Under the pieces are notes generated by a model, which searched no databases, was not told where the DNA came from, and saw nothing but the letters and a program-made list of their open reading frames with translations. From Tuwongella immobilis (lineage in GTDB: Bacteria; Planctomycetota; Planctomycetia; Gemmatales; Gemmataceae), in contig NZ_LR593887.1 in NCBI RefSeq assembly GCF_901538355.1, forward strand, positions 4,254,920 through 4,318,919: a stretch of 64,000 nt of DNA, given 5' to 3'. This document shows, piece by piece, positions 28,123 through 38,599 of the stretch (position 1 is its first letter; the number at the start of each line of letters is the position of its first letter). Made by a program: the position numbers and the translations under genes.

Positions 28123-28157
28123 GCGTCCCACATGTGCCGACAAGCGGTGTGAGACGC
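28123..28157. repeat. REP-like hairpin related to the 17.6-19.0 kb palindromes
   Basis: Arms GCGTCCCACA (28123-28132) and TGTGAGACGC (28148-28157) pair at nine of ten positions and resemble the GTGGGACGCTG core of the repeat island. It lies 20 bases past the altronate-dehydratase stop and may end its transcript. Confidence 0.55.
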
Positions 28158-28196
28158 TGCCGATGTCTGTGTCTGCTTCTGTCTATCACAGGCCCG

Positions 28197-28226
28197 GTGC
28201 CCCTACCGTCTCACCGGTAGGGGCAC
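28197..28226. terminator. strong hairpin, possible terminator
   Basis: Perfect 12-bp stem: GTGCCCCTACCG (28197-28208) and CGGTAGGGGCAC (28215-28226) with a 6-base loop. It is 94 bases past the altronate-dehydratase stop. No T run follows. The rest of the 28.1-28.58 kb gap, apart from the hairpins listed here, holds nothing I can support as a gene. Confidence 0.5.
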
Positions 28227-28498
28227 GCGGTCCGCTTGGCATTGCCCTTCTCGCCCCCCCCGCAAAATTCTGGGACGCTCGGTAAACGCCGTCCATCCAA
28301 TTCCGCAAACTCGGATTCAATGAATCCCGATCGGATTCGCTGTTCTTCATCGCGGTGCCTCTGCACGACGCACCGGGGTAAGTCACTCCCATGCCATCGC
28401 GGTTCTGCCTGCGATGCGCACGGGCATCCACGATGGTCATTCCTCGTCGGCTGAGTTTCCGGCTGCTGAAAGATGCGGGCATCGGGGTAGGAACGAAA

Positions 28499-28536
28499 CC
28501 GCCCCCCAGGGACGCGGAGTCTCTGGGGGGCGGGGA
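28499..28536 (-). terminator. hairpin terminator after ppdK
   Basis: An inverted repeat with arms CCGCCCCCCAGGGAC and GTCTCTGGGGGGCGG (one mismatch) around a GCGGA loop, 40 bases downstream of the ppdK stop on the minus strand. Confidence 0.65.
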
Positions 28537-28575
28537 TGACTCGATTGAGCGGAAGCTCAGTCCGAGTGAAGCGGA

Positions 28576-31317
28576 TTACTTGTTTTCGAGGGCGGCTTGA
28601 GCGGCGGCCAGGCGGGCGATGGGCACCCGGAACGGCGAGCAGCTGACATAGTTCAAGCCGATGCGATGGCAGAACTTGACCGAGTCGGGTTCGCCGCCGT
28701 GTTCGCCGCAAATGCCGATCTTGATATCGGTGCGTTGGGCGCGGCCGCGTTCGACGCCGATCTTCATCAGCCCACCAATGCCATCGAAATCGATAACTTG
28801 GAACGGGTCTTTCGGCACAATGTCGCCTTCGATGTACGACCGAATGAACGAGCCGTAGTCATCGCGGGACATTCCGAGACCGGTTTGGGTCAAGTCGTTG
28901 GTGCCGAAGCTGAAGAACTGCGCTTCCTTGGCGATATCGCCAGCGGCGATACAGGCGCGGGGCAGTTCGATCATCGTGCCGACTTGGTACGGCACGGTGA
29001 CGCCGGCTTCTTCGAACACCTTCTTGGCGGTTTCGTGGACCAGCTTGGCTTGCGACTTGAGTTCCGGCAGGAAGCCGACGAGCGGAATCATGATTTCCGG
29101 CTCGACGTCGATGCCTTCCTTCTTCACGTTGACAGCCGCTTCCAGGATGGCGCGGGCTTGCATCTCGGTGATTTCCGGATAGACGATGCCCAATCGGCAG
29201 CCACGGAAGCCGAGCATTGGGTTGAATTCATGCAGCGCTTTGACGCGTTCTTCGATGACTTCAACCGAGACGCCCATTTGGGCGGCCATTTCGGCTTGGC
29301 CCTTGGCATCGTGCGGCAGGAACTCGTGCAGCGGCGGATCCAGGGTGCGGATCGTGACCGGCTTGCCCTTCATCGCGCGGAACAGACCTTCGAAGTCGCC
29401 CCGTTGGAACGGCAGCAGCTTCTCGAGTGCCTTCTTGCGATCGGCGACCGAACCGGCGAGAATCATTTCGCGCATCGGAACGATGTGATCGAAGAACATG
29501 TGTTCGGTGCGGCACAGGCCGATGCCTTCCGCGCCGAAGGCGACGGCGGCTTCCGCTTGTTCGGGCTTGTCGGCGTTGGTGCGGATCTTCAGCTTGCGGA
29601 CGGAGTCAGCCCACTCCATCATTCGAGCGAACTTCTGATACGTCGTCGATTCGGAAGGCTTCATCGTCTTGTCGATGAGGACCGAGACGACTTCGCTGGG
29701 GCGGGTGGCGGCTTGGCCAGCCATCACTTCGCCGGTGAATCCGTCGATCGAAATGAAGTCGCCTTCCTTGAGCACCGTCGAGCCAACGGTCACGGTGCGG
29801 GCGGTGTAATCGATTTGCAGCGCGGAGCAACCGACGACGCAAACCTTACCCATTTGGCGGCTAACGAGCGCGGCGTGCGACGAGGCACCACCGAACGCGG
29901 TCAGAATGCCGTCGGCGGCTTGCATCCCGCGAATGTCTTCCGGGCTGGTTTCGCGGCGGACGAGGATCACGCGGCTTTCGGGCGAACGATTGCCATGGGC
30001 ATCGGCCTTGAAGCCAGCGACGTAGCTTTCCGCATCATCGGCGAAGAACTTGATCACACCCGTGGCCGCGCCGGGGCCGGCATTGATGCCCTTGGCCAGC
30101 AGCTTGCCTTCGGCGATGATCTTCCGCTTCGATTCCGGATCGAAGATCGGTTGGAGCAGTTGGTTCAGGTCGTCGGGCGGAATGCGGCCAACGCTGATGG
30201 CTTCGTTTTGGGTGATGAGGCCTTCATCAACCATATCGACTGCGAAGTGAACGGCGGCGAAGCCGGTTCGCTTGCCGTTGCGGGTTTGCAGCATCCACAG
30301 CTTGCCTTGTTGCACCGTGAATTCGATGTCTTGGACATCGCGGTAGTGCTTTTCGAGAATGCCGCGGATTTGATCGAGCTGGGCGTAAACTTCCGGCATT
30401 TCCTTCTTCAGCTCGGCGATCTTCTTGGGGGTGCGGATGCCCGCAACCACGTCTTCGCCTTGAGCGTTGATGAGGTATTCGCCGTAGAATTCCTTTTCCC
30501 CGGTGGCGGGGTCGCGGGTGAAGGCCACGCCGGTGGCGCAGTCATCGCCCATGTTGCCGAACACCATCGAGCAGATGTTGGCCGCGGTGCCCCAGCTTGC
30601 GGGGTAACCGTATTGACGGCGATAAACCACCGCGCGGTCGTTGTTCCACGAATCAAACACGGAGCCGATTGCGCCGTAGAGTTGTTCACGGGCATCTTCC
30701 GGGAAGTCTTTGCCGGTGCGATCCTTGACGGCCTTCTTGAAGCGAACGACGAGTTCCTTGAGGTCGGCGACAGTCAGATCGCTGTCGTTTTCGACCTTGC
30801 GCTCGTGCTTGAGTTCGTCCATGATGTGTTCGAACGGATCGATTTCTTGCTTGGTCTGCGGCTTGAGGCCGAGCACAACGTCGCCGAACATTTGCACGAA
30901 TCGGCGATAGCTATCCCAAGCGAATCGTTCGTTGCCGGTCTTCTTGATCAAGCCTTGCAGGGTGGCTTCGTTCAGACCGATGTTCAGAACGGTGTCCATC
31001 ATCCCCGGCATCGAGACGCGAGCGCCCGAGCGGCAGGAAACGAGCAACGGATTTTCGGTATCGCCAAACTTGGCACCCATCACCGCTTCGGTCTTGGCCA
31101 GCGCTTCTTCGATCTGGGCCTTCAGATCGGCGGGATATTGCAGATTGTTGTCGTAATAGTGGGTGCAAACTTCGGTCGTGATCGTGAAGCCCGCGGGTAC
31201 CGGCAAGCCGATGTTGGTCATCTCGGCGAGGTTAGCCCCCTTGCCGCCGAGCAGTTCCTTCATCTTGGCATCGCCTTCGGCCTTGCCGCCACCAAAGAAA
31301 TATACAAGCTTCGCCAT
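28576..31317 (-). CDS. ppdK: pyruvate, phosphate dikinase
   Basis: A 913-residue PPDK, reversibly converting pyruvate, ATP and phosphate to phosphoenolpyruvate, AMP and pyrophosphate. Start chosen at [16 protein letters not shown]. The ATP-grasp N-terminal domain has [21 protein letters not shown]; the swivelling domain carries the phospho-His in [16 protein letters not shown] (His ~480); the C-terminal barrel has [16 protein letters not shown] and [13 protein letters not shown] with the catalytic Cys. Length is normal. It stands alone and is divergent from folP. The complementary strand is also open over nearly the whole gene, which is a codon-bias effect. Confidence 0.97.
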   Translation of the reverse strand: MAKLVYFFGGGKAEGDAKMKELLGGKGANLAEMTNIGLPVPAGFTITTEVCTHYYDNNLQYPADLKAQIEEALAKTEAVMGAKFGDTENPLLVSCRSGARVSMPGMMDTVLNIGLNEATLQGLIKKTGNERFAWDSYRRFVQMFGDVVLGLKPQTKQEIDPFEHIMDELKHERKVENDSDLTVADLKELVVRFKKAVKDRTGKDFPEDAREQLYGAIGSVFDSWNNDRAVVYRRQYGYPASWGTAANICSMVFGNMGDDCATGVAFTRDPATGEKEFYGEYLINAQGEDVVAGIRTPKKIAELKKEMPEVYAQLDQIRGILEKHYRDVQDIEFTVQQGKLWMLQTRNGKRTGFAAVHFAVDMVDEGLITQNEAISVGRIPPDDLNQLLQPIFDPESKRKIIAEGKLLAKGINAGPGAATGVIKFFADDAESYVAGFKADAHGNRSPESRVILVRRETSPEDIRGMQAADGILTAFGGASSHAALVSRQMGKVCVVGCSALQIDYTARTVTVGSTVLKEGDFISIDGFTGEVMAGQAATRPSEVVSVLIDKTMKPSESTTYQKFARMMEWADSVRKLKIRTNADKPEQAEAAVAFGAEGIGLCRTEHMFFDHIVPMREMILAGSVADRKKALEKLLPFQRGDFEGLFRAMKGKPVTIRTLDPPLHEFLPHDAKGQAEMAAQMGVSVEVIEERVKALHEFNPMLGFRGCRLGIVYPEITEMQARAILEAAVNVKKEGIDVEPEIMIPLVGFLPELKSQAKLVHETAKKVFEEAGVTVPYQVGTMIELPRACIAAGDIAKEAQFFSFGTNDLTQTGLGMSRDDYGSFIRSYIEGDIVPKDPFQVIDFDGIGGLMKIGVERGRAQRTDIKIGICGEHGGEPDSVKFCHRIGLNYVSCSPFRVPIARLAAAQAALENK

Positions 31318-31710
31318 GGGAAAAGAGTGCCTCTTCTGCGAGATGACATGCTCGATAGACCGCCAGAGTTTCCGCAACTCTGGTGGACCGTCACGATTCA
31401 TGCGTTTACCCGAGCTATCACCTCAAATGTATGGAGGCTTTCCGGCATCGTCCAACTTGTCTGCGATTTCCTGCCCAACATCCTCGCAGCCGATCGCCGA
31501 ATCCGCCCGAACCGCGAGCAGTCTGGCACGCGCACGCCGATTCTGCGATTCCGCTTCCGTCGCCCGAAATGCTTATCCCACCGAAATTTCCGACCATTCG
31601 GATCGCAATTGACGCCGTGGCGTGGGACTGGCCTTGACAATCGCGGTGCGGCGCTCAAATGAATGCGACAGACCGAATCGCTTGGCAACATTTGCAAAAG
31701 GAACCGCACC
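31318..31710. other. divergent intergenic region ppdK/folP
   Basis: About 393 bases between the divergent ppdK and folP starts. A small inverted repeat (CCAGAGTTTCCGCAACTCTGG, arms CCAGAGTT/AACTCTGG, around 31361-31381) is visible on the ppdK side. No convincing gene or promoter is visible; both promoters must lie here. Confidence 0.4.
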
Positions 31711-32577
31711 ATGCCCGAGACGCCGCACCAGTGGCATTGTCGCCAGCACATTTTGGAGATGCGAACGCGCCCGCTGGTGATGGGGATTTTGAACGTCACC
31801 CCGGACAGCTTTTCGGATGGCGGAAAGCATCTGCATCAGCATGATGCTCTGGAAGCAGCGCGGCGGATGATCGCCGATGGGGCGGACATTCTGGACATTG
31901 GCGGAGAATCGTCGCGTCCGGGTTCGCAGCCGATCTCGCTGGATGAAGAATTGCAGCGGGTCATTCCGGTGGTGGAGCGAATTTCGGCTGAATCGCCGAT
32001 CCCGATTTCTGTGGATACCACCAAGCCGGAAGTCGCCCGCCAAGCGTTGCAAGCCGGTGCCTGCATCATCAATGATATCACAGCGTTGCGCGATCCGGCG
32101 ATGGTCGCCGTGGCACGGGACTTTCAGGCGGGAGTCGCTCTGATGCATATGCAAGGCACCCCCGCGACCATGCAGCAGAATCCGCAATATGAAGATGTTG
32201 TAACCGAGGTCCGAGGGTTCTTAGAATCGCGGTTGCACGATTTGATTCATGCGGGTATAGCTTGGGAACGCATGGTGATTGATCCGGGCATTGGCTTCGG
32301 GAAAACGATCGACCACAACCTCCGCCTTTTGGCAGAGTTGCCCCAATTTCTTCGGCTGAACCGGCCGGTGCTGTTGGGTGTCTCTCGCAAGGGATTCATC
32401 GGAACGATTCTCCAACGCTCGATGGCGGAGCGATTGGCAGGTTCGTTGGCGGTGGCGGCAATGGCGGTCACACAGCAGTCGGCTCAGATCTTGCGTGTTC
32501 ACGATGTCGCGGCGACCCGCGATGTCGTCGTGTTGCTTTCGACCATCCGCCAGGCCGCACCCAATCCCGGGACGTAA
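31711..32577 (+). CDS. folP: dihydropteroate synthase
   Basis: A 288-residue DHPS joining p-aminobenzoate to dihydropterin pyrophosphate in folate synthesis. Motifs: LVMGILNVTPDSFSDGG, ADILDIGGESSRPGS, PISVDTTKPEVARQAL, INDITALRD, LMHMQGTPATMQ, VIDPGIGFGKTIDHN and LLGVSRKGFIGTIL. Start ATG 31711 follows an AAAGGA site; an upstream in-frame ATG at 31663 gives a poorly conserved 16-residue extension. First gene of an apparent operon with cdaA, a YbbR protein and proA; the cdaA start is 16 bases after its stop. Confidence 0.96.
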   Translation: MPETPHQWHCRQHILEMRTRPLVMGILNVTPDSFSDGGKHLHQHDALEAARRMIADGADILDIGGESSRPGSQPISLDEELQRVIPVVERISAESPIPISVDTTKPEVARQALQAGACIINDITALRDPAMVAVARDFQAGVALMHMQGTPATMQQNPQYEDVVTEVRGFLESRLHDLIHAGIAWERMVIDPGIGFGKTIDHNLRLLAELPQFLRLNRPVLLGVSRKGFIGTILQRSMAERLAGSLAVAAMAVTQQSAQILRVHDVAATRDVVVLLSTIRQAAPNPGT

Positions 32578-32592
32578 CCGGAGGGCGACTCC

Positions 32593-33450
32593 ATGGGCAA
32601 ACCCGTTCAAGTGCTGTTCGACTCGATGGACAGTCGAGACCTGATCGAGATTGCCATTTTGGCGGTCGGCATCTACGCGGTGTTGCGCTTTCTGCGTCGC
32701 ACTCGAGGAGCCGGGATCGTCCGTGGCTTGGGCATCGTCTTTTGCGGCTTCTTTTTAGTCGCCCAGTTGCTGATTGCCCGATTCGATCTGACGGAATTGG
32801 GCAAAGTCCTCGATTATATTCTTGCCACGACCGTCTTCGGCTTGCTGGTGATTTTCCAACCCGAATTGCGCCGTGGCTTGATGCTGTTGGGCCAATATCG
32901 TGGCCTGCAATTTCTGGGCGTGGCCGATGAGTTGCCCAGTATTTCCAAATCGCTCACCGACACGGCATTGGCATTGTCGAAAGATCGTGTCGGCGGGCTG
33001 ATTGCCGTCCAGCGCGAACAATCGTTGCAGCCGTACATCGAAACCGGCGAACGCATCGATTCCGAATTGTCGATTCCGTTGCTTCGCACGATTTTTCACG
33101 ATCAAACGCCGCTACATGATGGCGCGGTGATCGTGCAACGCGGGCGAATCATTGCGGCAGCGTGCCAGTTGCCGTTGGGCAATCCCCCCGTGGGATTACG
33201 CACCGGCATGCGTCACCGAGCCGCCATCGGCCTGAGCGATGAAACCGATGCCCTGCTGCTGATTGTCAGCGAAGAATCGGGCCGAATTTCGCTGGCCATG
33301 CACGGCCAACTCGAGATCGTACCTCGCGATCAACTGGCGAAACGGCTGGCGGAAGAACTCGACGCCCCGTCCGCGCCCGCCGAAGCAAAACGGAGTTATT
33401 GGAATCGCATTTTGCGTGCCGGTCGCAAATCGGTGACGCCGGTGAGCTAA
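32593..33450 (+). CDS. cdaA: diadenylate cyclase CdaA (c-di-AMP synthase)
   Basis: A 285-residue membrane diadenylate cyclase making cyclic di-AMP from ATP. Three hydrophobic helices occupy ~10-90 (IEIAILAVGIYAVLRFL, GLGIVFCGFFLVAQLLIARF, VLDYILATTVFGLLVIF). The DAC domain (~100-260) shows IAVQREQSLQPYIETG, the DGA motif in TPLHDGAVIV (~173-180) and the RHR motif in GMRHRAAIGLS (~206-210). The next gene encodes YbbR repeats, matching the cdaA-cdaR arrangement of Firmicutes. Linked to osmotic, potassium and cell-wall control in other bacteria. Confidence 0.95.
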   Translation: MGKPVQVLFDSMDSRDLIEIAILAVGIYAVLRFLRRTRGAGIVRGLGIVFCGFFLVAQLLIARFDLTELGKVLDYILATTVFGLLVIFQPELRRGLMLLGQYRGLQFLGVADELPSISKSLTDTALALSKDRVGGLIAVQREQSLQPYIETGERIDSELSIPLLRTIFHDQTPLHDGAVIVQRGRIIAAACQLPLGNPPVGLRTGMRHRAAIGLSDETDALLLIVSEESGRISLAMHGQLEIVPRDQLAKRLAEELDAPSAPAEAKRSYWNRILRAGRKSVTPVS

Positions 33451-33482
33451 CGCCCCGCCCTGCTTGGAGATGAGGTTCCCCC

Positions 33483-34685
33483 ATGCTCGACCGCTTGATT
33501 TCCGTTGCTGTTGCGGTGTCGCTGGCGTTTCTCGTCTGGCTGCACTCACGGACCCGCGAACAAGAGACGCTCGACAACATCCCCATTCCGGTGCAGATTC
33601 AACTCTCCGCCCAAGATACGGAGCGCTACCTGCTGGAACTCAACGGCCCCAGCCAAGTGGTGGCGAGTTTCACGGGTCCGGCAGCGCGAATTCGAGAACT
33701 GCGCGGCCAACTGCAACGGGGCGAAATCCACGTTGCCAGCCACTACGCCGTCAGTGCGGATCGCGCCAACGAAGCCCGCTATCTGGACACCATCGGCGTC
33801 AAGCCCGAGGAAATTCAAGTCCCGCCCGGCGTGCATGTGACCGTGTTGGCCGGACAAAATCGCATTCCAGTCACCATTCGCCGCATGATTGAACGACCGC
33901 TCCCTGTCACTTTGGATCACGCATTGGATGACCGATTGGGGACACTGCAAATCGAACCGCCAACCGTGGTGGTGCGCGGCCCGCAAGAAGTGGTCGAACG
34001 ACTGGCGAGCATTCCCACGCGACCGTTTTTGTTGCCGCGCAACACCCCCACCGATTCGCTGGAAGATGTCCCCCTGCGGAGTGGCATGGATCTGCGCGAT
34101 GAAATCGATGGGCAAACCATCCACACCTTCCCCGATCGCGTGATGGTGCGAGCGACGTTGCGTCCCAAGCGGAAGACCTACGAAGTGCGAATTCCGGTGC
34201 AATTTCTCTGCCCGGCGAACTGCCCCTGGCAACCGCAATGGGCATCGCAAACGAAAATCATCGAAAACGACCCCAGCCAAACTCGCACCGAACCCACGGG
34301 AATGATTACCGTCAAACTCATTGGCCCAGCGCAGGACGAAGCCCCGCCGGTGCGCGCATTCGTCGACCTGACCGGCCGCGAGTTCCAAATTTTGGGCGAT
34401 TTACGGCCGCGTCTGTATACCGATGAGCCGATTCAGCTACAATTACCCAAAGAATTCCAGGTCACGCATTGCCCCTCCCGCGTGGAAGCCTTCCATTTGT
34501 ACCCGCGATATCCTCGGGCGGAACGGTTGGAATTTCTCTCTCCGGGGTTGGCAGCACCGTTACCGCTGCTCCCATCGGACGTTGCGGAACCGACGGAAGG
34601 CCAAAAATTGCTCATGCCCGCAGCGAGCGGATTGTTTCCCAAAATGGTTGAAGGTTCTCGACGCGAAGGAAAGGCATCGCCGTGA
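33483..34685 (+). CDS. YbbR-repeat protein (CdaR-like)
   Basis: A 400-residue protein with an N-terminal hydrophobic anchor ([18 protein letters not shown]) and extracytoplasmic YbbR-type beta repeats (~35-350; repeated patterns such as [60 protein letters not shown]). In Firmicutes CdaR binds and modulates CdaA through the membrane; its location right after cdaA supports the same role. Its stop overlaps the proA GTG start by four bases. Confidence 0.9.
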   Translation: MLDRLISVAVAVSLAFLVWLHSRTREQETLDNIPIPVQIQLSAQDTERYLLELNGPSQVVASFTGPAARIRELRGQLQRGEIHVASHYAVSADRANEARYLDTIGVKPEEIQVPPGVHVTVLAGQNRIPVTIRRMIERPLPVTLDHALDDRLGTLQIEPPTVVVRGPQEVVERLASIPTRPFLLPRNTPTDSLEDVPLRSGMDLRDEIDGQTIHTFPDRVMVRATLRPKRKTYEVRIPVQFLCPANCPWQPQWASQTKIIENDPSQTRTEPTGMITVKLIGPAQDEAPPVRAFVDLTGREFQILGDLRPRLYTDEPIQLQLPKEFQVTHCPSRVEAFHLYPRYPRAERLEFLSPGLAAPLPLLPSDVAEPTEGQKLLMPAASGLFPKMVEGSRREGKASP

Positions 34686-35980
34686 GTCAGCTTGCATCTG
34701 CCCCTTTGGAATCGCTCCCTGCCGAATCACTGGTCGGATTGTGTGATACGCTCGCCAGCCAAGCCCGCATCGCGGCCACGGAACTGGCGAGTGTCCGCAG
34801 CGATGCCAAAAATCGCTGGCTGATCGCCGCCGCCGACGCACTCGTGGCCGCCACAGAATCCCTGCTGGCGGCCAACGCCGTTGATGTGGCCTCCGCTACC
34901 GCCAACGGACTCTCCGCGGCATCCATCGATCGTCTCACCTTCACCCCCGGTCGCATCCAGAAAGCCGCCGAGGGATTGCGCCAGATTGCCAGCCTACCCG
35001 ATCCGGTCGGCCGCATTCGCGACGGGCAAGTCCGCCCCAACGGCTTGCAGGTGCAAAAGATCGGCGTTCCGCTGGGAGTGATTCTGTTCATTTACGAATC
35101 GCGGCCGAATGTCACGCTGGACGCGGCGGGCCTATGCGTGAAAAGCGGCAACGCCGTCATTCTGCGCGGTGGGTCGGAGGCGTTTCATTCCAACACTGCC
35201 CTGCACCGACTTCTAGCGGGGTTGCTGCCGCAATTCGGATTGCCGGAACACGCCGTGCAACTGGTGCCCACGCAGGACCGCGCCGCCGTCGGCCACCTGC
35301 TGCGCATGGGCGACCGCATCGACTTGGCGATTCCGCGCGGCGGCGAAAGCCTGATCCGCCGCGTTGCCGCGGAAGCGACCATGCCGGTACTCAAGCATTA
35401 TGATGGGATTTGTCATGTATATGTGGATGCCGCCGCCGATCTGGAGATGGCCGAGCGGATCATCATCAACGCCAAATGTCAGCGGCCCGGCGTTTGCAAT
35501 GCGGCCGAGACGGTGCTGATTCACCGCGACATTGCCGCCACGTTTCTGCCGCGATTGGGAACTGCGTTAACTGGGCAAGGTGTCGAAATTCGCGGCTGCG
35601 AAAAAACCCGTCAATTCATTCCGAATGCAACGATTGTGACGGAAAAAGACTTTTCGACTGAACACCTCGCCTTGATCCTGTCGATGAGTGTGGTATCCGA
35701 TCTGACCGAAGCGATTCGCCATATTCGGCGATTCGGTTCGAAGCATACGGATGCCATCATTACCCGCGATTTGCCAACTGCCCAACGATTTGTGCAGGAG
35801 GTCGATTCGGCCGCAGTGGTGGTGAATGCCAGTACGCGATTCAACGATGGCTTTGAGTTGGGCTTGGGGGCGGAAATCGGCATTAGCACGGATAAATTCC
35901 ATGCCCGTGGCCCCTGCGGACTCGAAGAGTTGACGAGCTATAAATACGTCATCACCGGCATGGGCCAAATTCGGGAGTAA
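34682..35980 (+). CDS. proA: gamma-glutamyl phosphate reductase
   Basis: A 432-residue ProA, the NADPH-dependent second step of proline synthesis. Start is GTG 34682, overlapping the YbbR stop (GTGA). Motifs: [54 protein letters not shown], the catalytic Cys region [17 protein letters not shown], and [33 protein letters not shown]. Its product is the same semialdehyde/P5C made in reverse by PutA at 39.6 kb. proB is not nearby. Confidence 0.96.
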   Translation: MSQLASAPLESLPAESLVGLCDTLASQARIAATELASVRSDAKNRWLIAAADALVAATESLLAANAVDVASATANGLSAASIDRLTFTPGRIQKAAEGLRQIASLPDPVGRIRDGQVRPNGLQVQKIGVPLGVILFIYESRPNVTLDAAGLCVKSGNAVILRGGSEAFHSNTALHRLLAGLLPQFGLPEHAVQLVPTQDRAAVGHLLRMGDRIDLAIPRGGESLIRRVAAEATMPVLKHYDGICHVYVDAAADLEMAERIIINAKCQRPGVCNAAETVLIHRDIAATFLPRLGTALTGQGVEIRGCEKTRQFIPNATIVTEKDFSTEHLALILSMSVVSDLTEAIRHIRRFGSKHTDAIITRDLPTAQRFVQEVDSAAVVVNASTRFNDGFELGLGAEIGISTDKFHARGPCGLEELTSYKYVITGMGQIRE

Positions 35981-36022
35981 TCGCCCGCAATCGCCCAGCG
36001 CAACAGTGCAAACGAGGGACGC

Positions 36023-37651
36023 ATGGGGATTGCCGGTCTACTGATCGGAACGATGCTCAGCACACTGCTGCTGGTGGTGTTTGGCCGACGCCGGAAGGTG
36101 CGTTTGGTTCAACCACCCAAGCCGAGCCGATCCTCGGTCAGCCCAGCACGCCCCAGCCGCAATCTCGTCGCGGTCCCCATGCCCGTCATGGCGACCGCCC
36201 ATCGAGCACCGGCAGTCGCCCGTCAGCACCTGGATTTACTCCAAGGTGGCCTGATTAGCGAATCCACATTGGAATCCACCAAAAGCGAACTATCCACGCT
36301 CCTGGAACAAGGCAAACAAACCCTCGTCGAATCCCGCCTGCAAGCGGGGCTGCAATATGTGGTGCAGGTGCGAGCGCTGGCCGAAATCGGTACCGAAGCC
36401 GCCGGTCGCGTGTTGGAACGGCAGATCGACCGCCGACTGAGCGACGATCCGCTGGAACAGGCGTGGTACCGCATCGATTTGGCCCATAGTCTGCGACAAA
36501 TGCGCCGCCGCGAAAGTCTGCCTCGGTTATTGGAATCGTCCGCCACCGCCATTGATGAGCCGCTGTGTCATCTTTGGGCCGCTGAGTTGGTCGGCTTCCC
36601 CGGCTTCGGCGAAATGGTGCTGTCCAGCAATTCGGTGCTGGCAACGCATGCCCGACGGGTGCTGACCGTCGCCATGGAAGGCTTTCGATTTGGCACCGTG
36701 CCGCTGTCGCTGCTGGTTGAAGCGAAACTTGGCGAAGTGATGCGCCGACTGTTCCAACAATCGCCAACCATGGGCGATCCGCTCACCGCTCGCGTGGCGC
36801 TGGAAGTGTTGCGGCAACTGCGTCGAGTCGAGCATGTGCGGCGAGCGCTGGCCGGTGACCCCGCATGGGCGGCGGCACTCGATCGTCAGTTCAAGCGATT
36901 GGCGAGTATCGAAGCGCATTGCCGCAGCTACCTGGAACGTGCGCTGTTGGATCTCCCCGAGCGGCTCCCGATCGCGGCCCCGGCAGAGCAGGTTGAAATT
37001 CTGCTCACGATGCATTCGCTGCGGTGTGGTCATGCGTCGCTGATACCGTTGGTGATGGATCGCAACTATCCGCATCGGTCGGTGGCGATGAGCTGCTTGG
37101 CCTGGGCGAGTGATCCCAAGTCGCGGGATGTGCTCGTGGGGCTGGCCAATCAAGCCTTCCCGACGCATGGCGATTTCCACCGGGTGGATGCGTTCACCGT
37201 GCGAGATCGTCTTGCTCTCCTGCGAGCGTTGCATCGTCATGGGACGCCGTCTGCCGAGAAGTTGCTGCTTCGCATTGTCCGCAGCGATGATCCGACGTTT
37301 CGACTGCATGCGATTCGCAGTCTGGGTTGGAACGACCCGACCGATCCGGCCGCGGTGGTGGGTACGCTGCAACAAGCGAGTCTGGATCCCCACCCGGAAA
37401 TTCGCCAGCGAGCAGTCGCGGCGTTGGCCCGATTGGGCGATCGTGCCGCACTGCAGGAAGTCCGCGAACGATTGGCTGTGGATTCGCACGATGAACAACG
37501 GCAAGGCATGCAGTTAATCATCGAAGAAGGGTTGAGCTGGTTGTGGCCGGATCTGGATCGATTGGCCGATGCGGAAGATCCCGAAGTCGCGTTTCTCGCG
37601 CGGGAAGCCTTGGAACAGATGCGCGAAGATTGCTTGGGTCCGCTCGCGTGA
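36023..37651 (+). CDS. membrane-anchored HEAT-repeat-like protein
   Basis: A 542-residue protein with an N-terminal membrane helix (GIAGLLIGTMLSTLLLVVFGR) and a basic, proline-rich linker, then ~450 residues of helical repeats. The clearest HEAT-like units are near 405-470 (DPTFRLHAIRSLGWNDPTDP; DPHPEIRQRAVAALARLGDR). No catalytic motif. Such anchored solenoids usually mediate protein contacts. It lies 43 bases after proA and may share its transcript, with a lipoprotein gene 44 bases downstream. Confidence 0.78.
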   Translation: MGIAGLLIGTMLSTLLLVVFGRRRKVRLVQPPKPSRSSVSPARPSRNLVAVPMPVMATAHRAPAVARQHLDLLQGGLISESTLESTKSELSTLLEQGKQTLVESRLQAGLQYVVQVRALAEIGTEAAGRVLERQIDRRLSDDPLEQAWYRIDLAHSLRQMRRRESLPRLLESSATAIDEPLCHLWAAELVGFPGFGEMVLSSNSVLATHARRVLTVAMEGFRFGTVPLSLLVEAKLGEVMRRLFQQSPTMGDPLTARVALEVLRQLRRVEHVRRALAGDPAWAAALDRQFKRLASIEAHCRSYLERALLDLPERLPIAAPAEQVEILLTMHSLRCGHASLIPLVMDRNYPHRSVAMSCLAWASDPKSRDVLVGLANQAFPTHGDFHRVDAFTVRDRLALLRALHRHGTPSAEKLLLRIVRSDDPTFRLHAIRSLGWNDPTDPAAVVGTLQQASLDPHPEIRQRAVAALARLGDRAALQEVRERLAVDSHDEQRQGMQLIIEEGLSWLWPDLDRLADAEDPEVAFLAREALEQMREDCLGPLA

Positions 37652-37695
37652 TGCGACCGGCGAACGGGTCAATGATTGACCCAGGAGTGTGCAGG

Positions 37696-38577
37696 ATGCA
37701 ACCGAATCGTCGCGTTCTTGGCTCGTTCTTGTGTGGACTGGCGCTGCTGTCTGGCTGTAAGTCGGGCAACTCCGGTCCCATGCAGGATGATCCGCTGTTC
37801 CAATCCCGCACGCCGCTGCCCGGTGGCACCTACACCGCTGCGCCGCCGCTCGTGTCTCGGGGTGAACCACACGCCCCGAATTCCCCCATGCTGCCGATTC
37901 ATCGCAATCAGCCGAGTTTATTGGCGCAAGCGAATCGGCCCCCCGCACCGGGTAAGCCCGTGTCGCTGGCCCCGCCGATTGAGCATGCCCAAGAGCTGAA
38001 GCCGACGAACACGCCACCGCCGCCTGAGATGCCGGTGATTCAACTCTCCCGTGGCCCGGTCGAGAATATCGCCGTGCCCAAGGGTGATCCGAATCGGCCG
38101 GAATCGCCCATCGCCATTTCGGAAGGGCTGGGCGATTCCTTCCAGAAAAATCCGACGGCGAAACCCGCAGTGGCCACCAGCGAATCCGTCGGTCCGACTG
38201 CCACCTTAGCCAGCGGCAATGGCCAACCCGCGCCGGTGATCGCCGCGTCACTTTCCAGCGGCAAGCCGCCGGTGGAAGTCAATGGCGTGTATGGACATGG
38301 GACGAATCATGCGTGGCTGCAAGGCGTGGTCGATCGGCATTATCGTGGCTATTGGAATTTGCGATACCATGATGCCAGTCAGGAAGATGCCTGGGGTGGC
38401 AAGGTGAAGCTGCTCGATGATGCGCGGCTCTCGTCCCTCCGCGATGGGGATGTGGTGTTTGTTGAAGGCGAAGTGCTCCGCAAGGATGACTCCGCCTCCA
38501 ACGAGGCTCGCGATGGCTATCCGACCTATCGGATTACCAATATCTGGGTGATTTCTCGAAAGCCCGCAGTCGAGTGA
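37696..38577 (+). CDS. proline-rich lipoprotein
   Basis: A 293-residue lipoprotein. Start ATG 37696 is 8 bases after an AGGAG site; an ATG at 37672 is less well placed. Lipobox LLSGC at ~18-22. Residues ~25-190 are Pro/Ser/Asn-rich and probably disordered; the C-terminal ~100 residues (YRGYWNLRYHDASQEDAWGGKV, LRDGDVVFVEGEVLRKDDSA, YRITNIWVISRKP) look like a small beta domain, perhaps an OB-like fold. No family recognised. Confidence 0.8.
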   Translation: MQPNRRVLGSFLCGLALLSGCKSGNSGPMQDDPLFQSRTPLPGGTYTAAPPLVSRGEPHAPNSPMLPIHRNQPSLLAQANRPPAPGKPVSLAPPIEHAQELKPTNTPPPPEMPVIQLSRGPVENIAVPKGDPNRPESPIAISEGLGDSFQKNPTAKPAVATSESVGPTATLASGNGQPAPVIAASLSSGKPPVEVNGVYGHGTNHAWLQGVVDRHYRGYWNLRYHDASQEDAWGGKVKLLDDARLSSLRDGDVVFVEGEVLRKDDSASNEARDGYPTYRITNIWVISRKPAVE

Positions 38578-38599
38578 GATCGACGCCAGTGCTCCAAAG

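Noticed and set aside
26166-28133. Open frame of 655 codons on the minus strand
   Set aside because: Antisense to the altronate-dehydratase-family gene, which has clear family motifs.
28186-28482. 98-codon minus-strand frame after the altronate-dehydratase gene
   Set aside because: It would run into strong hairpins, has no ribosome site and no recognisable domain.
28597-31662. Open frame of 1021 codons on the plus strand
   Set aside because: It is antisense to ppdK along nearly its whole length; its product has no motif and its Ala/Asp/Gly/His-rich composition is what complementary GC-biased codons give.
31634-31662. TTGACA as a folP promoter
   Set aside because: At 17 bases spacing the -10 position reads AAATGA, a poor match.
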